DNA from: Goniomonas avonlea
Taxonomy: Eukaryota; Cryptophyceae; Goniomonadida; Goniomonadaceae
Assembly: GCA_003573635.1 (NCBI GenBank)
Contig: QUTJ01031695.1
Span: 1 to 15,241, forward strand
Reading direction: 5' to 3'
Length of the DNA stretch: 15,241 nucleotides
Shown here: piece by piece, positions 7,162 through 15,241 of the stretch
How the letters are laid out: each line of letters opens with the position of its first letter
Position numbering within the stretch: the first letter of the stretch is position 1
The notes under the pieces: generated by a model
Told to the model about the DNA's origin: nothing
Database searches by the model: none
What the model saw: only the letters and a program-made list of their open reading frames with translations
Program-made: the position numbers and the translations under genes

Positions 7162-8581
7162 CTATTTTAATACGACCTTTTTCTGACGCAAACGGGCCGC
7201 AGCAACTCCAGCCTGGCGGCTCTTGGACTTTTCGAGTTGTTCACGTGCGAGTTGATGCTGGTGATCGGCTTGCTGCTTTAAAACACGTTGAGCCTCATGT
7301 TTGTTGTGCCGCTTCAACCACCTGAACGGGAGTCGTTGAGGGGCAAAGATAGCCTGACGGGGGCACAAGCAGGGAGGGAAGACGCGTGGGCACAGGAGTC
7401 AGGACAAAGAGGGAGACGTGGGGGCACACAAACGAGGACATAGGGGGGAGCGAGGGACATGGGGCAGGAGTAAGGTGGGTGCAAGAGAATAAGAGACAAG
7501 TGGGATTCGGGAAAAAAGGGGGAGCAGCTGAGATAATGTGGTACGCTGCGACACCTTTGGCAAGCAATTGCATCTGCTTCCCGACGGAGTCGGCGCCTTT
7601 CCTCCTCTTCTTGCATCTCCAGGACTTTGACCTGTGTTACACAGGTATCTAAGGGAGAAGGAGAGAGACAAAGAATAAAAGGGGAGAGAGGGAGAGGAAA
7701 AGGGCAGGGAACGGGAGGGGGAGGGAGGGAGACCACGATACGGAGAGACAAACACTTTGGGTTGGATCAGCTTAGCATCCCCCCTCCTCGCATCTCCAGC
7801 AGCGAGGGATGGAGAGGGAGAGGGACAGGGGCGACACAAGGTGAGGCTGCAATGCGGGTGCAACAGCTTCCCGACGCAAGCGGCGCCCGTCTCCCCTCCT
7901 CGCATATGGGTCACACAGTTATTTGTTGCACAGACGGAGGGAGAAGGAGAAGCAAAGAGAAAGGAGGGGGAGAGGGAGGCTCTTTCTCCCTCTCCCTCTG
8001 CCTCTGCCTCTCCCTCCCTCTCTCCCTCTCCCCTTTCACCCTCTCTCCCTCTCCCTTTCTCCGTCTCCCTCTCCCTCTCCCTCTCCCTCTCCTTCTCTCA
8101 CGCCCACTCCCACTGTCTCTCCCTCTCCAGGGGCGAGCAGAGAAAACAACGACACTACGTACGCCGAATAAAGACGGGAGAGACAGGACGGGAGGGAAGG
8201 AGGGAGAGGAAGGGAGAGAGGAAGGGGAAGAGAGATAAGGGAGGGAGGGTGGGCGGGAGAGGCAGAGGATAGGTGGGACACACACACACAGCACACCCTC
8301 GGAGGGAGTGTCGAGGAGAAAGAGAGCATGCCAACCTGCGGTGGAGGCAGCTTTCGAGGAGCTCCAGGGGGTTTGCTTGGGCGAACCCAATGCAACACAG
8401 GCCGTCTCCGGTCGTCATCATTGTCGTCCCACCCCGCCCCTTGCGGGACGTTCCAAGACGTCAGACTTGTCTCAGCCTGCCGTCGCTCTTTGACACCAGA
8501 GAGAGATATTTTTATGGTCATGAGAGCGTTCTTACCCATCAATATAAAATCTTTTGAGCCTACCGACTCCCTTTCAGCGAG
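7162..8581 (-). CDS. proline-rich linker and C-terminal coiled coil of the solenoid-WD40 gene
   Basis: Exons: 8536-8581 (LAERESVGSKDFILM, donor GTAAGA), 8336-8487 (charged, with WDDNDDDRRR and PSKPPGAPRKLPPPQ), 7555-7631 (VKVLEMQEEEERRRLRREAD) and 7162-7321 (WLKRHNKHEAQRVLKQQ, then Gln/Arg/Ala-rich, ending in KKVVLK and TAG). The 7555/7321 junction completes an Arg codon in phase. The last two exons have coiled-coil composition: long runs of Glu, Arg, Gln, Leu and Ala without Pro. The intron 7632-8335 is unusually long (about 700 nt) and holds two strand-flipping purine/pyrimidine tracts and decayed copies of the 7555-7631 exon. An AAG-GTCGTA donor just before the stop could extend the gene into the next one, but a basic tail before TAG is a natural end. 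Confidence 0.68.
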
Positions 8582-11500
8582 CTATTGGGACAGGGACAAG
8601 GACACGGACACGCAGACACCGACACACCGACACAGACAGGCACTTGCATCCTGATTTGACAACACCGTGTCAAACTCCAGAGCACAATTAGTGGTGAAGA
8701 GGGGATATACACGCCGTGGAACGAGCAGAGTGTTGCTACTGTTGCGACAATGCTCGCGCGCCCTCAGCGGTCTTACCCAACTCCTCTCAAACCGAGCAGA
8801 GTGACACTCAACCAACGAGCCCAGCTCATTTCGAAACAAACAGAGTGACACTCCTCTCAACAAACCAGCTGGCTTACTCGACTCCTCTCAGCAGGATTTT
8901 GCATCTCCTTGCCAGTTAGCACGTGGCGGTCCAAACATTCGCACGTGCAGGAGACTGCCCACACCTTGAGGGCCCCCTGTGCGACTGTGTCAAGAGATCT
9001 GCTGTGCGGTGACAGTAGTGTCTCGCCACGTCTCACTTCCTATGCACACTGGACCTGGATATAACACCCAGAGCTCGTGAAAAGCAAACGAGGGCGCACG
9101 GGGTAGGTAAAGGCGAGGGAGATGACGTGCGACTTGGGCCCAGAGTGACTGAGTGTCATCAAGTGCCGGCCATACCTGCAAGAGGCTTGGTGAGAGAGAG
9201 AGCGAGTATTCAAGCGCCGAGGAAAGCTTGGTGAGACAAAAAGGCCATCTCACTCTCACCTGTTATGCGCAACCGACCTTGAGACCGTGAGATGCGTGCA
9301 CTCGCACTCGCTCGTCTGGCATATTTAACTCAAGAGTATAACTTATTAATAAGGCCACACTCACTCACCCATTACGCTGGCACCTCGCTGTCACACTTTG
9401 GTTTCAAACATATTGGAGAGGGAGGGGAGGAAGGGAGAGAGACAGGGGGGGGACGCGCGGAAGGATACAATGGAGACAAAGTGTTTATGCAGCTCACATT
9501 CAAGGCTTTAAAAAAAGTGTGGAAGCAGTTTATTCGGGTGGCAGGAGTCAGTAAATTTGTAGGACATACCCCCCATCATTGCCTTCGCGATCTGTCTCAT
9601 ACAGGAGGACATCGCCATCAGAGGTACCAACTGCAACCCGAAGACCATTTGGACTGAACCGCAAGCACAAGGCAAAACCGTGCGCAAGACACCGCCTCAG
9701 GATCTAAGTGCCATTGTGAGCACGAGGGAGGGAGAGAGGAGAGAGCGAGAGGTGGAACGGGAAAGGGAGGGAGCGCAAGGGGGGGGGAGGGAGAGAGATG
9801 AGATAAAAGTACGAGTGTGACGTCGATCTTGCAGCTAATCGAAGGGGCTCGCACGTGCCTCCCCCCCCCAACCGCACAAACGCACCTCCCCACATCACCC
9901 CCCCCCCCCACAACCTCAAATGTCCACGCCCCCGCGCCCCCGCTAGCCTGACCGATTTGACCCTTAATATGTTATCGACCATTGCTCAGCCGTTAGGGGG
10001 GGTAGGAAAATTCTGAGTGATGCAAATGGGGCTCATCAAGCCGCTTCAGACGATGGTTGAGGCATGTTTTAAACGACAAGTTTTTTCTCTCCGACTAGAC
10101 ATGTGTTACTGGCGACAGAACCCCCCCTTCAACACAAGGATGCAGGTGGAGAGCCACTGTGTTCATGTTGTTTGAAATCAGAGACTAGAGAAAGCAGAAA
10201 AGGCACGGTCGAATGCGGGCCACAACAGATATCCCTCCCCCCCTGCAAAAATGAACCACACCTTCACACAGGTGCACACGCCCCCCACATAGACGCACCC
10301 ACACCCACGCCCCCCACACAGGTGACACCCTCACACGCTCCCCACACAGGCTCAGCTGTCCGGGTTTGGTGGGGAGAAGAACAAGGGGCATGCAAGGGGA
10401 GGACGGGATAGATGGCGAGAGGAATGGCCATCGGAGGACTCCGAAACCGTGTGAGTACAGTCCAGCACCTGGCGCCGAGGGCCCAGCCAACTGGAAGACT
10501 CCCACGTTCCTTCAGGACCCGGATCGAGTTCCCATGCTCTGACCCTTCCCTCCTTGTCCGCCATGCACAGTTGAGCCGGCGCCGTCCCTGAGAGCTCCAC
10601 AATTGTCACGGGTGCCTGTCCAAGGTTGAGCCAGCCATGCAGTTTCTCGCCTCCCCTGCTCTGGCCGGACAACTCCCTTGTCCGACATCGCAGGACAAAG
10701 TCAACAACAGGCAATGCGCATTCCATGTCGATGCAATTCGTGACCCATCACCCAATATCGACCTAGCTGATCGATGCAATTCGTGACCCACCCATCGCCC
10801 AATATCAACCACACATTACGCATCAAACACGCGGCAAACTCACAAAGGAACGCACACGCGACTGGCAACACGTGAGCTCCAGCAGACCTCTGATTCCACG
10901 CCCTGACGCGCCCTCTTCGGCAGAAAGACCCCAAACTAGCACTCGCCCGCCATCGCCTCCTGCCGCTATCCACAGTTCGTGTGGGCCAACTGACACCGTA
11001 CGGACAGGCCTGTCGCTGCGGGACTGTGTCACTCCATTTCCAGGTGCACTGCCTCGGTCTAACCGACACGACACTGCGCTTCAGGAGGCCAGTCAAGTTT
11101 CGGTCGAGTGATATCGGAGTCCACTGAAACATCTACATCCACCTGGGTTTTGGAGGATCACAGGGGTTTACGGCAGAAAGTCAGACGAACACGCTACCAG
11201 GCGGCAGACCGTCAAGAAAGGATGGCAAGCACCATGAAAATACGCACTCAGTGCCAGGAAGAAACAGCGGAGGTGGAATTTCCTCCGTCCCAGCAGCAGT
11301 GGGTCGGAGAACTAGGACTTGTCCTCTGAGAACTTGGTTAGGCAAGACAAGCGAGGGATACAGAGGAAGGAGGAGGGAGAGGAGTAAGAGAGATCAAGAG
11401 TGATCCTGAAGAGACTGAGGAGAGAAAGGGGAGAGCTAGGGAGAGGAAAAGTGGGAAGTGGAGAGAGAGGGGGGGGGAGAAGAGGGAGAGAGCGCCCAAG

Positions 11501-14500
11501 AAGCAAGGACTAGAGGGAGAAAGCAATAATGCAGAGAGAGGAAACACGAACGAGGTTGTGAGAGCAGAGACGAAATACTGACGTACGACAGCAACCCAAC
11601 CATCGCGACTGTATCGCCCAGAGCTACCGCAGTGACAGTGACTCCTGTCCCCCGAGGCAGAGTGTACTCTGCCTCGATAATACCAGGCGTTGGCCCACTG
11701 CTGCTTGGGCTGTGAAGGGGGATGGTCGGCGGATGCACTTGACGCTTTGTGATCTGTTGAAGACTGAGCGCCTGGGAGAATCACCTCGAATCGTCTTGCT
11801 CTTCCCTCTCCTATTTGATGGACAACCCACTGATTGTTGCTTAACCAGACATACATCATACACTGACCGACAACAGGCAAAGAATGAACACACAGACAGG
11901 CAGGTGGTCAGCCAATCAGTCCAGCAGACGGTGAAACACACTGACAGACAGTCAGTCGTCGCCTCACCTCGCCTCCCCCAGTCACAAATTGGCCGTCAAG
12001 CATTGCGCCGATCTTTACAAAAAATCAAGAGCTCAACAGAGTCACAAACCAAAGACTCACCCTGCCCGTGCCAATACAGCCGTAAGAGTAATTGTCACGC
12101 CAGACGACTCTGGGATCCCCCCGAGGCAAGAGCAAGCCCGTCTCAGCGGACACCCGAAACGAATGATGTCTCGACGGTGGAGGAGAGATATCAGCAGCGA
12201 GCGATTCAATGCTGACAGCCTCGAGCACTGGTTCTGTAGAGGTCTTGGTGATTTGCGTTTGTATCCACTAGACAGACAGTGGCAAAACGAGCGAGAGGGG
12301 AGAGTCAGAGCCACGGGAGAGTTATGAAGGGTGAGTCTGGCACTTGAAGTGGGAGAGACCGGATGGGCGATTAGACCTGCCAGACATTCACTACAACGGA
12401 TACGCTTACCGGGATCTGGGTCTACTGAGGTGGCAGCAGCGTCAGTGGTGATTTGGCTCCAAGTTGAGTCAAGGGTATTTCCAACATCAGCACAGGCTTC
12501 GATCGAAACCTCTCCGCTGCATGGAGGAGTCAGCTGGCAATCCACTACATTATGCTGGTTCTGGAAACATTTTCCAAGTCGGAATAAGCGAAAAAATCCG
12601 AATCTGAGGGCAAGACCGAGATTTCCTTTTGGGATGGGCAGTCGAGCGTGATGGAGCGGTCCTGCAGGACTATCTGAGTTCAAGTGAGGTGGCGGGAGCC
12701 CTTGAGAGGGCGGACAGACAGTTGGTGTGAGGGTGCAAGAGTGCAAGGGTGCAAGGGTGCAAGGGAGAAAAGATGACGGAAGGAAAACGGGCCGACGCAC
12801 TCTTGTATGAGCAGCACCCAGCTACCACCGGGACTGAGTCGTGATACTTGTCTGGGCCTTCGGTCTCCCATTGATGCAGGCTTTCCAACAGAGCCAAGAA
12901 CATACGTTGCTCCTGGATCTGAAACGGGTAGCTGTCGAATAATCTTAGTCTTCGAGCACGAACCCCTCTACCATCCACTTCGCTTGTCTGACCACCCCCG
13001 TTTCCCGCTACCCTCTCCTCCCCATCTCCCCCCCTCTCCCGCTTCAAATCTTCCAATACCCTCGTCCTTCCGAGTGTTGCTCTCCTGTGCCTGCCTGTGC
13101 CTGTGTGCTGGTCGGAGCCTGAGCTTGCGCCTGCGCTGGCGCCTTAGGACTGTGCAACCGCTTGGAGAGGCTACCGATATCTCTAAAACCCACTCTAGGG
13201 CAGACACGTGGTATTGACCTACATTGCCAAAACGATCCCCAAGGACAGCTCTGAGTGCCTTGTTGCCCAGTGCCAGCTCCTGCATTGACAGTTAGCGGAG
13301 GGGGGCAGGTCAAAGGCCCATGTCTTATGTTTCACATTAGGTCCTTAACACCGCACGCGGCGTCCCGAACACGCAAGTTCCTTCCAAAAAACCTCAAACA
13401 CTTACAGAAAAGGGCGCGCGGTCTGGTGTAGCTGTGTTGGTGCTGGCAACTTGCCGCGGTAGCAACTCATCAAGACCATTACTATTTTCGCAATTGCAAT
13501 AGGTACCGACTACCACAACACTGTTCCTTTTGTCCCGACGATATGTTGGCCGACCAGCAGCACCCTCCCTCCAAATACCACTGTGGCAACAACAAAAATA
13601 GAACAAGAGGTCGTTACCCCTCCAGCCATCGGAAACAATATTGGTCGCAGAAGCGCTGTAATCTCTTGGACAGCTGCCCCAGAGACATCCCAACCCCGTG
13701 GTGAGAAAAGCAGCTGCAGGTCATTTACAGCTAAGGCCCCGTCAGTAGTCCAGAGAGCCTGCATTGCACATCTTAGCACATTTCTCACCCTTTGCGGATA
13801 TGATAGCCACATCCCCCACACACTCACCAGACAAGCACATTCACCACAGGCGGAGCTTCACCGCACACACACCGAAGAATTACCCCCCCCACACAAGTGT
13901 ACCCAACGGATTCTGGGCGAATATGGCATTGCGATACTTGGGAAAGAAAACACTCTGCAAGGACGTCTTGGGAATGGAAGCAAGCCGTGCACGGAAGAAA
14001 CGCGAGCACGCTCTGTAAGGAAGAGCTAGAAACAGAAAGGTTGGGGAAAAAGCACGCAGAGAGCATGCACTGAGTACTCGAAAGAAAGCACGCAGATTAG
14101 TCGCACCGTTAGGAGGACTTCAGCGACCCCAGGCCAAGCTTCCTCGAGCCTTGCAACGACTGCCTCCCACAGGCATCCAACTTGGACTGACGCAATCTCA
14201 GAAAGACCGGTGCCATCCTCTTGCGCCCGTTTGGCGAGACACGTCAACGTCAAGATCAGCACGACTGTGAGCGGTGTAACGTCGGAAGACCCAGTAGCAG
14301 AGAACGCCTGGTGTAAATTCGAGACCTGGAGGAGCTGTCACAATGGGAGTTCCTAGCGAAATTGCGAAGCTGCTACACGAACTGTCAAGACTTGCTGGGC
14401 AAGAACACAGCCAATTTCTGACGTTGGCTTGCTCTCCGATCCTACTGTCATCAAATCCTTTTAGATGTGCCCCCTCCCGTCCTCTCCCTCTCATGCTCTC

Positions 14501-15105
14501 AACCTGCGCGCACGCTGCAATGACCTACACTCAAATTCCATTCTTCTTGCGACAGCGGCGAGCCGCGGCGAGCCGCTCCAACAGCAATCGCAATAGCCTC
14601 GTCGATCACCAGAGGCATCATCGAGACCCAAGCCTCACATCGCCAGGGTTCCTCAATGCCCTTGCGGTCACTGTCTTGGCTCGCGCTCCTCTTGGCAAGA
14701 CAATGCGTTGATGGACGATCATGCTCGCTGGGGTCGGGGTAAGTCAGCTAGTCAGGCTGCTCCTTCATCATGCAATTCCAACACGACCGCAAGGGTGGTG
14801 AGGACCCCTGGTGCTCTTAGACTTGATCGCAATGATGTCTGTGGTAACTGACAAGAGAGAGAGGGGGGGGGGCGTGGGAGTGAGTCGCTCGCTGGAGCTA
14901 GCCAGTCCGTCAGTCAGTCACACACGTGCACGCTTTCTCGAAAGAGACACTCGCTCACGCACACAGTGCCATTGTGTTTTAATTTGGGTAGGCTCCACAG
15001 GGCGAGCGTTATTCGATTGAAACAGTGGTTTTTCATCAACGCATTGCCCTGTCAAATCGAGTACGAACCACGGCCCTGGTGCTCTGAGGCTTGGGCCGAA
15101 GATGC
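7162..15105 (-). CDS. 5'-partial intron-rich gene: helical solenoid + WD40 propeller + coiled coil
   Basis: A spliced gene of about 30 exons, read from right to left. Seen directly: open stretches of 33-230 nt bounded by AG acceptors and GT donors, with phases that agree across nearly every junction from 14.7 kb to 7.16 kb. Coding ends at TAG 7162-7164. The start is missing because the gene runs off into the (GA)n edge. Domain order is helical repeats (12826-14727), acidic linker (12410-12661), WD40 propeller (8878-12233), proline-rich linker (8336-8581) and coiled coil (7162-7631); exon coordinates are given in those entries. Known of such folds: solenoid plus propeller proteins are cytosolic scaffolds. 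Inference: a scaffold or adaptor. Raptor/Kog1 also has HEAT repeats followed by a WD40 propeller, and patterns such as VGCLWEAV are compatible, but the C-terminal coiled coil is not typical and no family was proven. Alternatives are a flagellar or trafficking WD protein. Confidence 0.78.
7632..8335. repeat. long intron with strand-switching purine/pyrimidine tracts
   Basis: On the plus strand: purine-rich 7650-7740, purine-rich 7925-7980, then an abrupt switch to pyrimidine-rich (CTCCCT)n at 7981-8135, then purine-rich again 8165-8270. The switch at about 7980 is a near-palindrome (GGGGGAGAGGGAGG, CTCTTT, CTCCCTCTCCCTC). All frames through it are repeat translations. Confidence 0.65.
7775..7920 (-). 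pseudogene. decayed duplicates of the coiled-coil exon 7555-7631
   Basis: In gene sense the stretch 7920-7845 (CTGTGTGACCCATATGCGAG, then GGGCGCCGC, GCGTCGGGAAGC) resembles the real exon region 7640-7561 (CTGTGTAACACAG, then GATGCAAGAAGAGG, GGCGCCGAC, CCGTCGGGAAGC), including the upstream TTTGCTTCTCCTTCTCCCT. A shorter third copy lies at 7779-7808 (GCTGGAGATGCGAGGAGG). The copies carry small indels and one has lost the AG of the acceptor, so they look like exon relics rather than alternative exons. Confidence 0.5.
8585..8642. repeat. GACA/GACACG simple repeat in an intron
   Basis: Plus-strand GGGACAGGGACAAGGACACG and CAGACACCGACACACCGACA. In gene sense it gives CTGTCC-type pyrimidine sequence immediately before the AATAG acceptor of exon 8536-8581. 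Confidence 0.6.
8757..8890. repeat. degenerate intronic repeats that include copies of an exon end
   Basis: In gene sense the end of exon 8878-8976 (GAGAGGAGTCGA-GTAAGC) recurs as GAGAGGAGTTGG-GTAAGA near 8790, separated by two GTGTCACTCTGYTYG units. The second copy keeps a good splice donor. Confidence 0.5.
8878..12233 (-). CDS. WD40-type beta-propeller exon block of the solenoid-WD40 gene
   Basis: Exons in coding order: 12061-12233, 11968-12012, 11744-11862, 11587-11709, about 11193-11325, 11075-11142, 10844-11009, 10469-10660, 10110-10184, 9915-9947, 9570-9703, 9055-9175 and 8878-8976. Blade signatures seen: LDGQFVTGGGECMMYVW across the 11968/11862 join; TAVALGDTVAMVGLL joined to GQVLVLRP; ELWIAAGGDGGRVLVWGL; ADKEGRVRAWEL; TVALHLHP then ASGGAGAWTFE; LRFSPNGLRVAVGTSDGDV then LLYE; SHVISLAFTYPVRPRLLFTSS; GALKVWAV. 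These give at least six or seven blades, enough for one propeller. Donors such as GTGAGT (12061 and 10844), GTACGT (11587), GTATGT (9570) and GTAAGC (8878) support the borders. WD40 propellers serve as protein-binding platforms; no partner can be deduced. The 11193-11325 end and the 11744/11709 join (34-nt intron, GTCAAG donor) are tentative. Confidence 0.75.
9190..9228 (-). repeat. SINE 3'-end fragment in an intron
   Basis: A GA run at 9193-9206 followed by TATTCAAGCGCCGAGGAAAG is the minus-oriented 3' end of the SINE family. It lies 15 nt upstream (in gene sense) of the acceptor of exon 9055-9175, so its CT tail now helps to form the polypyrimidine tract of that splice site. Confidence 0.55.
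9229..9569. other. intron of the solenoid-WD40 gene (remainder)
   Basis: Non-coding in the model: joins exon 9570-9703 (phase 2) directly to 9055-9175. Holds a purine tract at 9417-9460 and an A+T-rich stretch at 9319-9355. A CAG-GTGAGA in gene sense near 9257 could mark a skipped small exon. Confidence 0.45.
9704..9914. repeat. intron with pyrimidine tract and G-runs
   Basis: Plus-strand purine tract at 9718-9805 (pyrimidine in gene sense, just before the CACTTAG acceptor) and C-runs at 9860-9868 and 9899-9909. No exon seen inside. Confidence 0.5.
10185..10468. repeat. intron with CACACAGGTG / ACGCCCCCCACA repeats
   Basis: Within the intron between exons 10469-10660 and 10110-10184, the plus strand at 10262-10350 repeats CACACAGGTG and ACGCCCCCCACA-type units, giving several G-runs of 3-6 on the gene-sense strand. 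The acceptor at the downstream end has a strong CTTTTCTGCTTTCTCTAG. Confidence 0.55.
10728..10810. repeat. tandem duplication, unit 36-40 bp
   Basis: Unit 1 is 10728-10763 and unit 2 is 10771-10810. Both begin TCGATGCAATTCGTGACCCA and end CCCAATATC(G/A)ACC; unit 2 carries a 4-bp insertion. They lie in the intron between exons 10844-11009 and 10469-10660. Confidence 0.85.
11326..11586. repeat. intron with long purine (plus) tract
   Basis: Plus strand 11340-11530 is GA-rich (pyrimidine in gene sense). It is flanked by donor GTACGT at 11581-11586 and acceptor AAGTTCTCAG at 11326. The join restores a Ser codon in phase within a WD40 blade. Confidence 0.6.
12410..12661 (-). CDS. acidic linker exons between solenoid and propeller
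   Basis: Exon 12549-12661 begins after CCTGCAG and reads SITLDCPSQKEISVLPSDSD, then more Asp/Ser. A 32-nt intron (12517-12548), with CTGAC about 15 nt before its AG, leads to exon 12410-12516, which reads GEVSIEACADVGNTLDSTW and ends at a clear GTAAGC donor. The join is in phase. Alternative: 12410-12661 can be read as one uninterrupted exon in another frame, giving a more hydrophobic and less plausible peptide. RNA data would decide. The low-complexity acidic composition fits a disordered connector between two folded domains. Confidence 0.5.
12732..12764. repeat. GTGCAAGG octamer repeat
   Basis: Four copies of GGTGCAAG/AGTGCAAG in tandem on the plus strand, inside the intron between exons 12826-12918 and 12549-12661. 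Confidence 0.75.
12826..14727 (-). CDS. helical (HEAT/ARM-like) exon block of the solenoid-WD40 gene
   Basis: Exons in coding order: 14639-14727, 14525-14597, 14377-14444 (or starting at 14417), 14107-14334, 13828-14012, 13618-13713, 13406-13580, 13175-13279 and 12826-12918. Phases match at each junction in the model. Key landmarks are TAPLIC-like hydrophobic helices such as DVTPLTVVLILTLTC, SVQVGCLWEAVVARLEEAW and ALRAVLGDRFGNVGQYHV, the last followed by MFLALLESLHQWE. Leu/Ala/Val spacing of about 3-4 and helix pairs suggest HEAT or ARM repeats; no motif identifies a named family. Donor sites include GTAAGT (13400-13405), GTGAGT (13822-13827) and GTAACG (13612-13617). The intron after 13618 is only 37 nt and has a textbook T-rich acceptor ending TTGTTGTTGCCACAG. 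The joins around 14377-14597 are the least sure part. Confidence 0.62.
14788..15105 (-). CDS. most 5' exons of the solenoid-WD40 gene (tentative)
   Basis: Two candidate exons precede the solid part of the gene. The first (about 14959-15105) follows the long pyrimidine tract of the window edge and reads GPWFVLDLTGQCVDEKPLF, with a GTGAGC donor at 14953-14958. The second starts at 14847 after an acceptor preceded by CCCCCCCCCTCTCTCTCTTG. In the phase that continues the first exon it reads TTDIIAIKSKSTRG; in another phase it reads APGVLTTLAVVLELHDEG. I could not decide between them, and the 3' end near 14788 is a guess. Sequence similar to the SLRAPG stretch occurs in both exons, which may reflect repeats in the protein or chance. 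Confidence 0.35.
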
Positions 15106-15121
15106 CTCCAGTGTCAGACAA

Positions 15122-15190
15122 AACAATAAGAGAGGGAGGGAGAGGGAGAGGGAGAGAGAGCGACAGAGAAAGAAAGAAAGAGAGAGCGAC

Positions 15191-15241
<51 letters not shown>
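15122..15241. repeat. (GA)n microsatellite at the window edge
   Basis: GGGAGA repeats grade into a pure (GA)n of more than 40 bp reaching the last base. In gene sense it is the pyrimidine tract in front of the first visible exon. Confidence 0.9.

Noticed and set aside
7627-8238. Longest plus-strand frame (203 codons)
   Set aside because: It translates GA/CT tracts (Gly/Arg/Glu then Ser/Leu/Pro) lying in an intron of the minus-strand gene.
12057-12800. Minus-strand frame of 247 codons
   Set aside because: Not one exon: strong internal donors (GTAAGC, GTGAGT) and phase matching show it is a mixture of exons in different frames and introns.
13394-15121. CPSF160/DDB1-type (MMS1) propeller identity for the 5' part
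   Set aside because: First suggested by VVVGTYC and LLFSP-type stretches, but correct splicing changes those frames and gives helical repeats instead.
15122-15241. Telomere
   Set aside because: The terminal repeat is a plain GA dinucleotide tract like others inside the window, not a telomeric unit; more likely an assembly break.

Overview
The window looks like nuclear DNA of an intron-dense eukaryote, most likely a protist. The evidence is that protein-coding signal comes only in short open stretches bounded by GT...AG splice sites whose phases agree from exon to exon. The DNA is about half G+C, crowded with GA/CT microsatellites, and carries tRNA-derived short interspersed elements. Nothing points to an operon, a bacterial promoter or a phage. 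The species cannot be read from the sequence; a free-living fornicate such as Kipferlia is only a weak guess. All exon models below were built by hand from splice-site phase, without alignment tools.

Right half (about 7.16-15.1 kb, minus strand): one long, 5'-truncated gene that I could follow through about 30 exons. It encodes, in order, an alpha-helical (HEAT/ARM-like) solenoid, an acidic linker, a WD40-type beta-propeller with at least six or seven blades, a proline-rich linker and a C-terminal coiled coil ending at a TAG at 7162-7164. Many introns are only 32-50 nt; the long ones hold the pyrimidine tracts, simple repeats, a SINE fragment and decayed exon copies. The solenoid-then-propeller order recalls Raptor/Kog1, but that identity is only a hypothesis.

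Middle (about 4.9-6.96 kb, minus strand): a second gene of at least seven exons, encoding a charged coiled-coil protein with a Pro/Ser/Arg-rich middle. Its last recognised intron contains a clean 158-bp MITE with 27-bp terminal inverted repeats and TA target duplications.

Left part (1-4.7 kb): a repeat-rich region with several copies of a tRNA-derived SINE ending in (CT)n, at least one related second SINE type, a GGGAGT hexamer array, and a few isolated minus-strand exon-like stretches (2364-2467, 2775-2831, 3262-3561) that I could not join into a gene. Most remaining ATG-to-stop frames are chance readings of GA/CT repeats. The right edge runs into a (GA)n tract, which is probably where the assembly broke.
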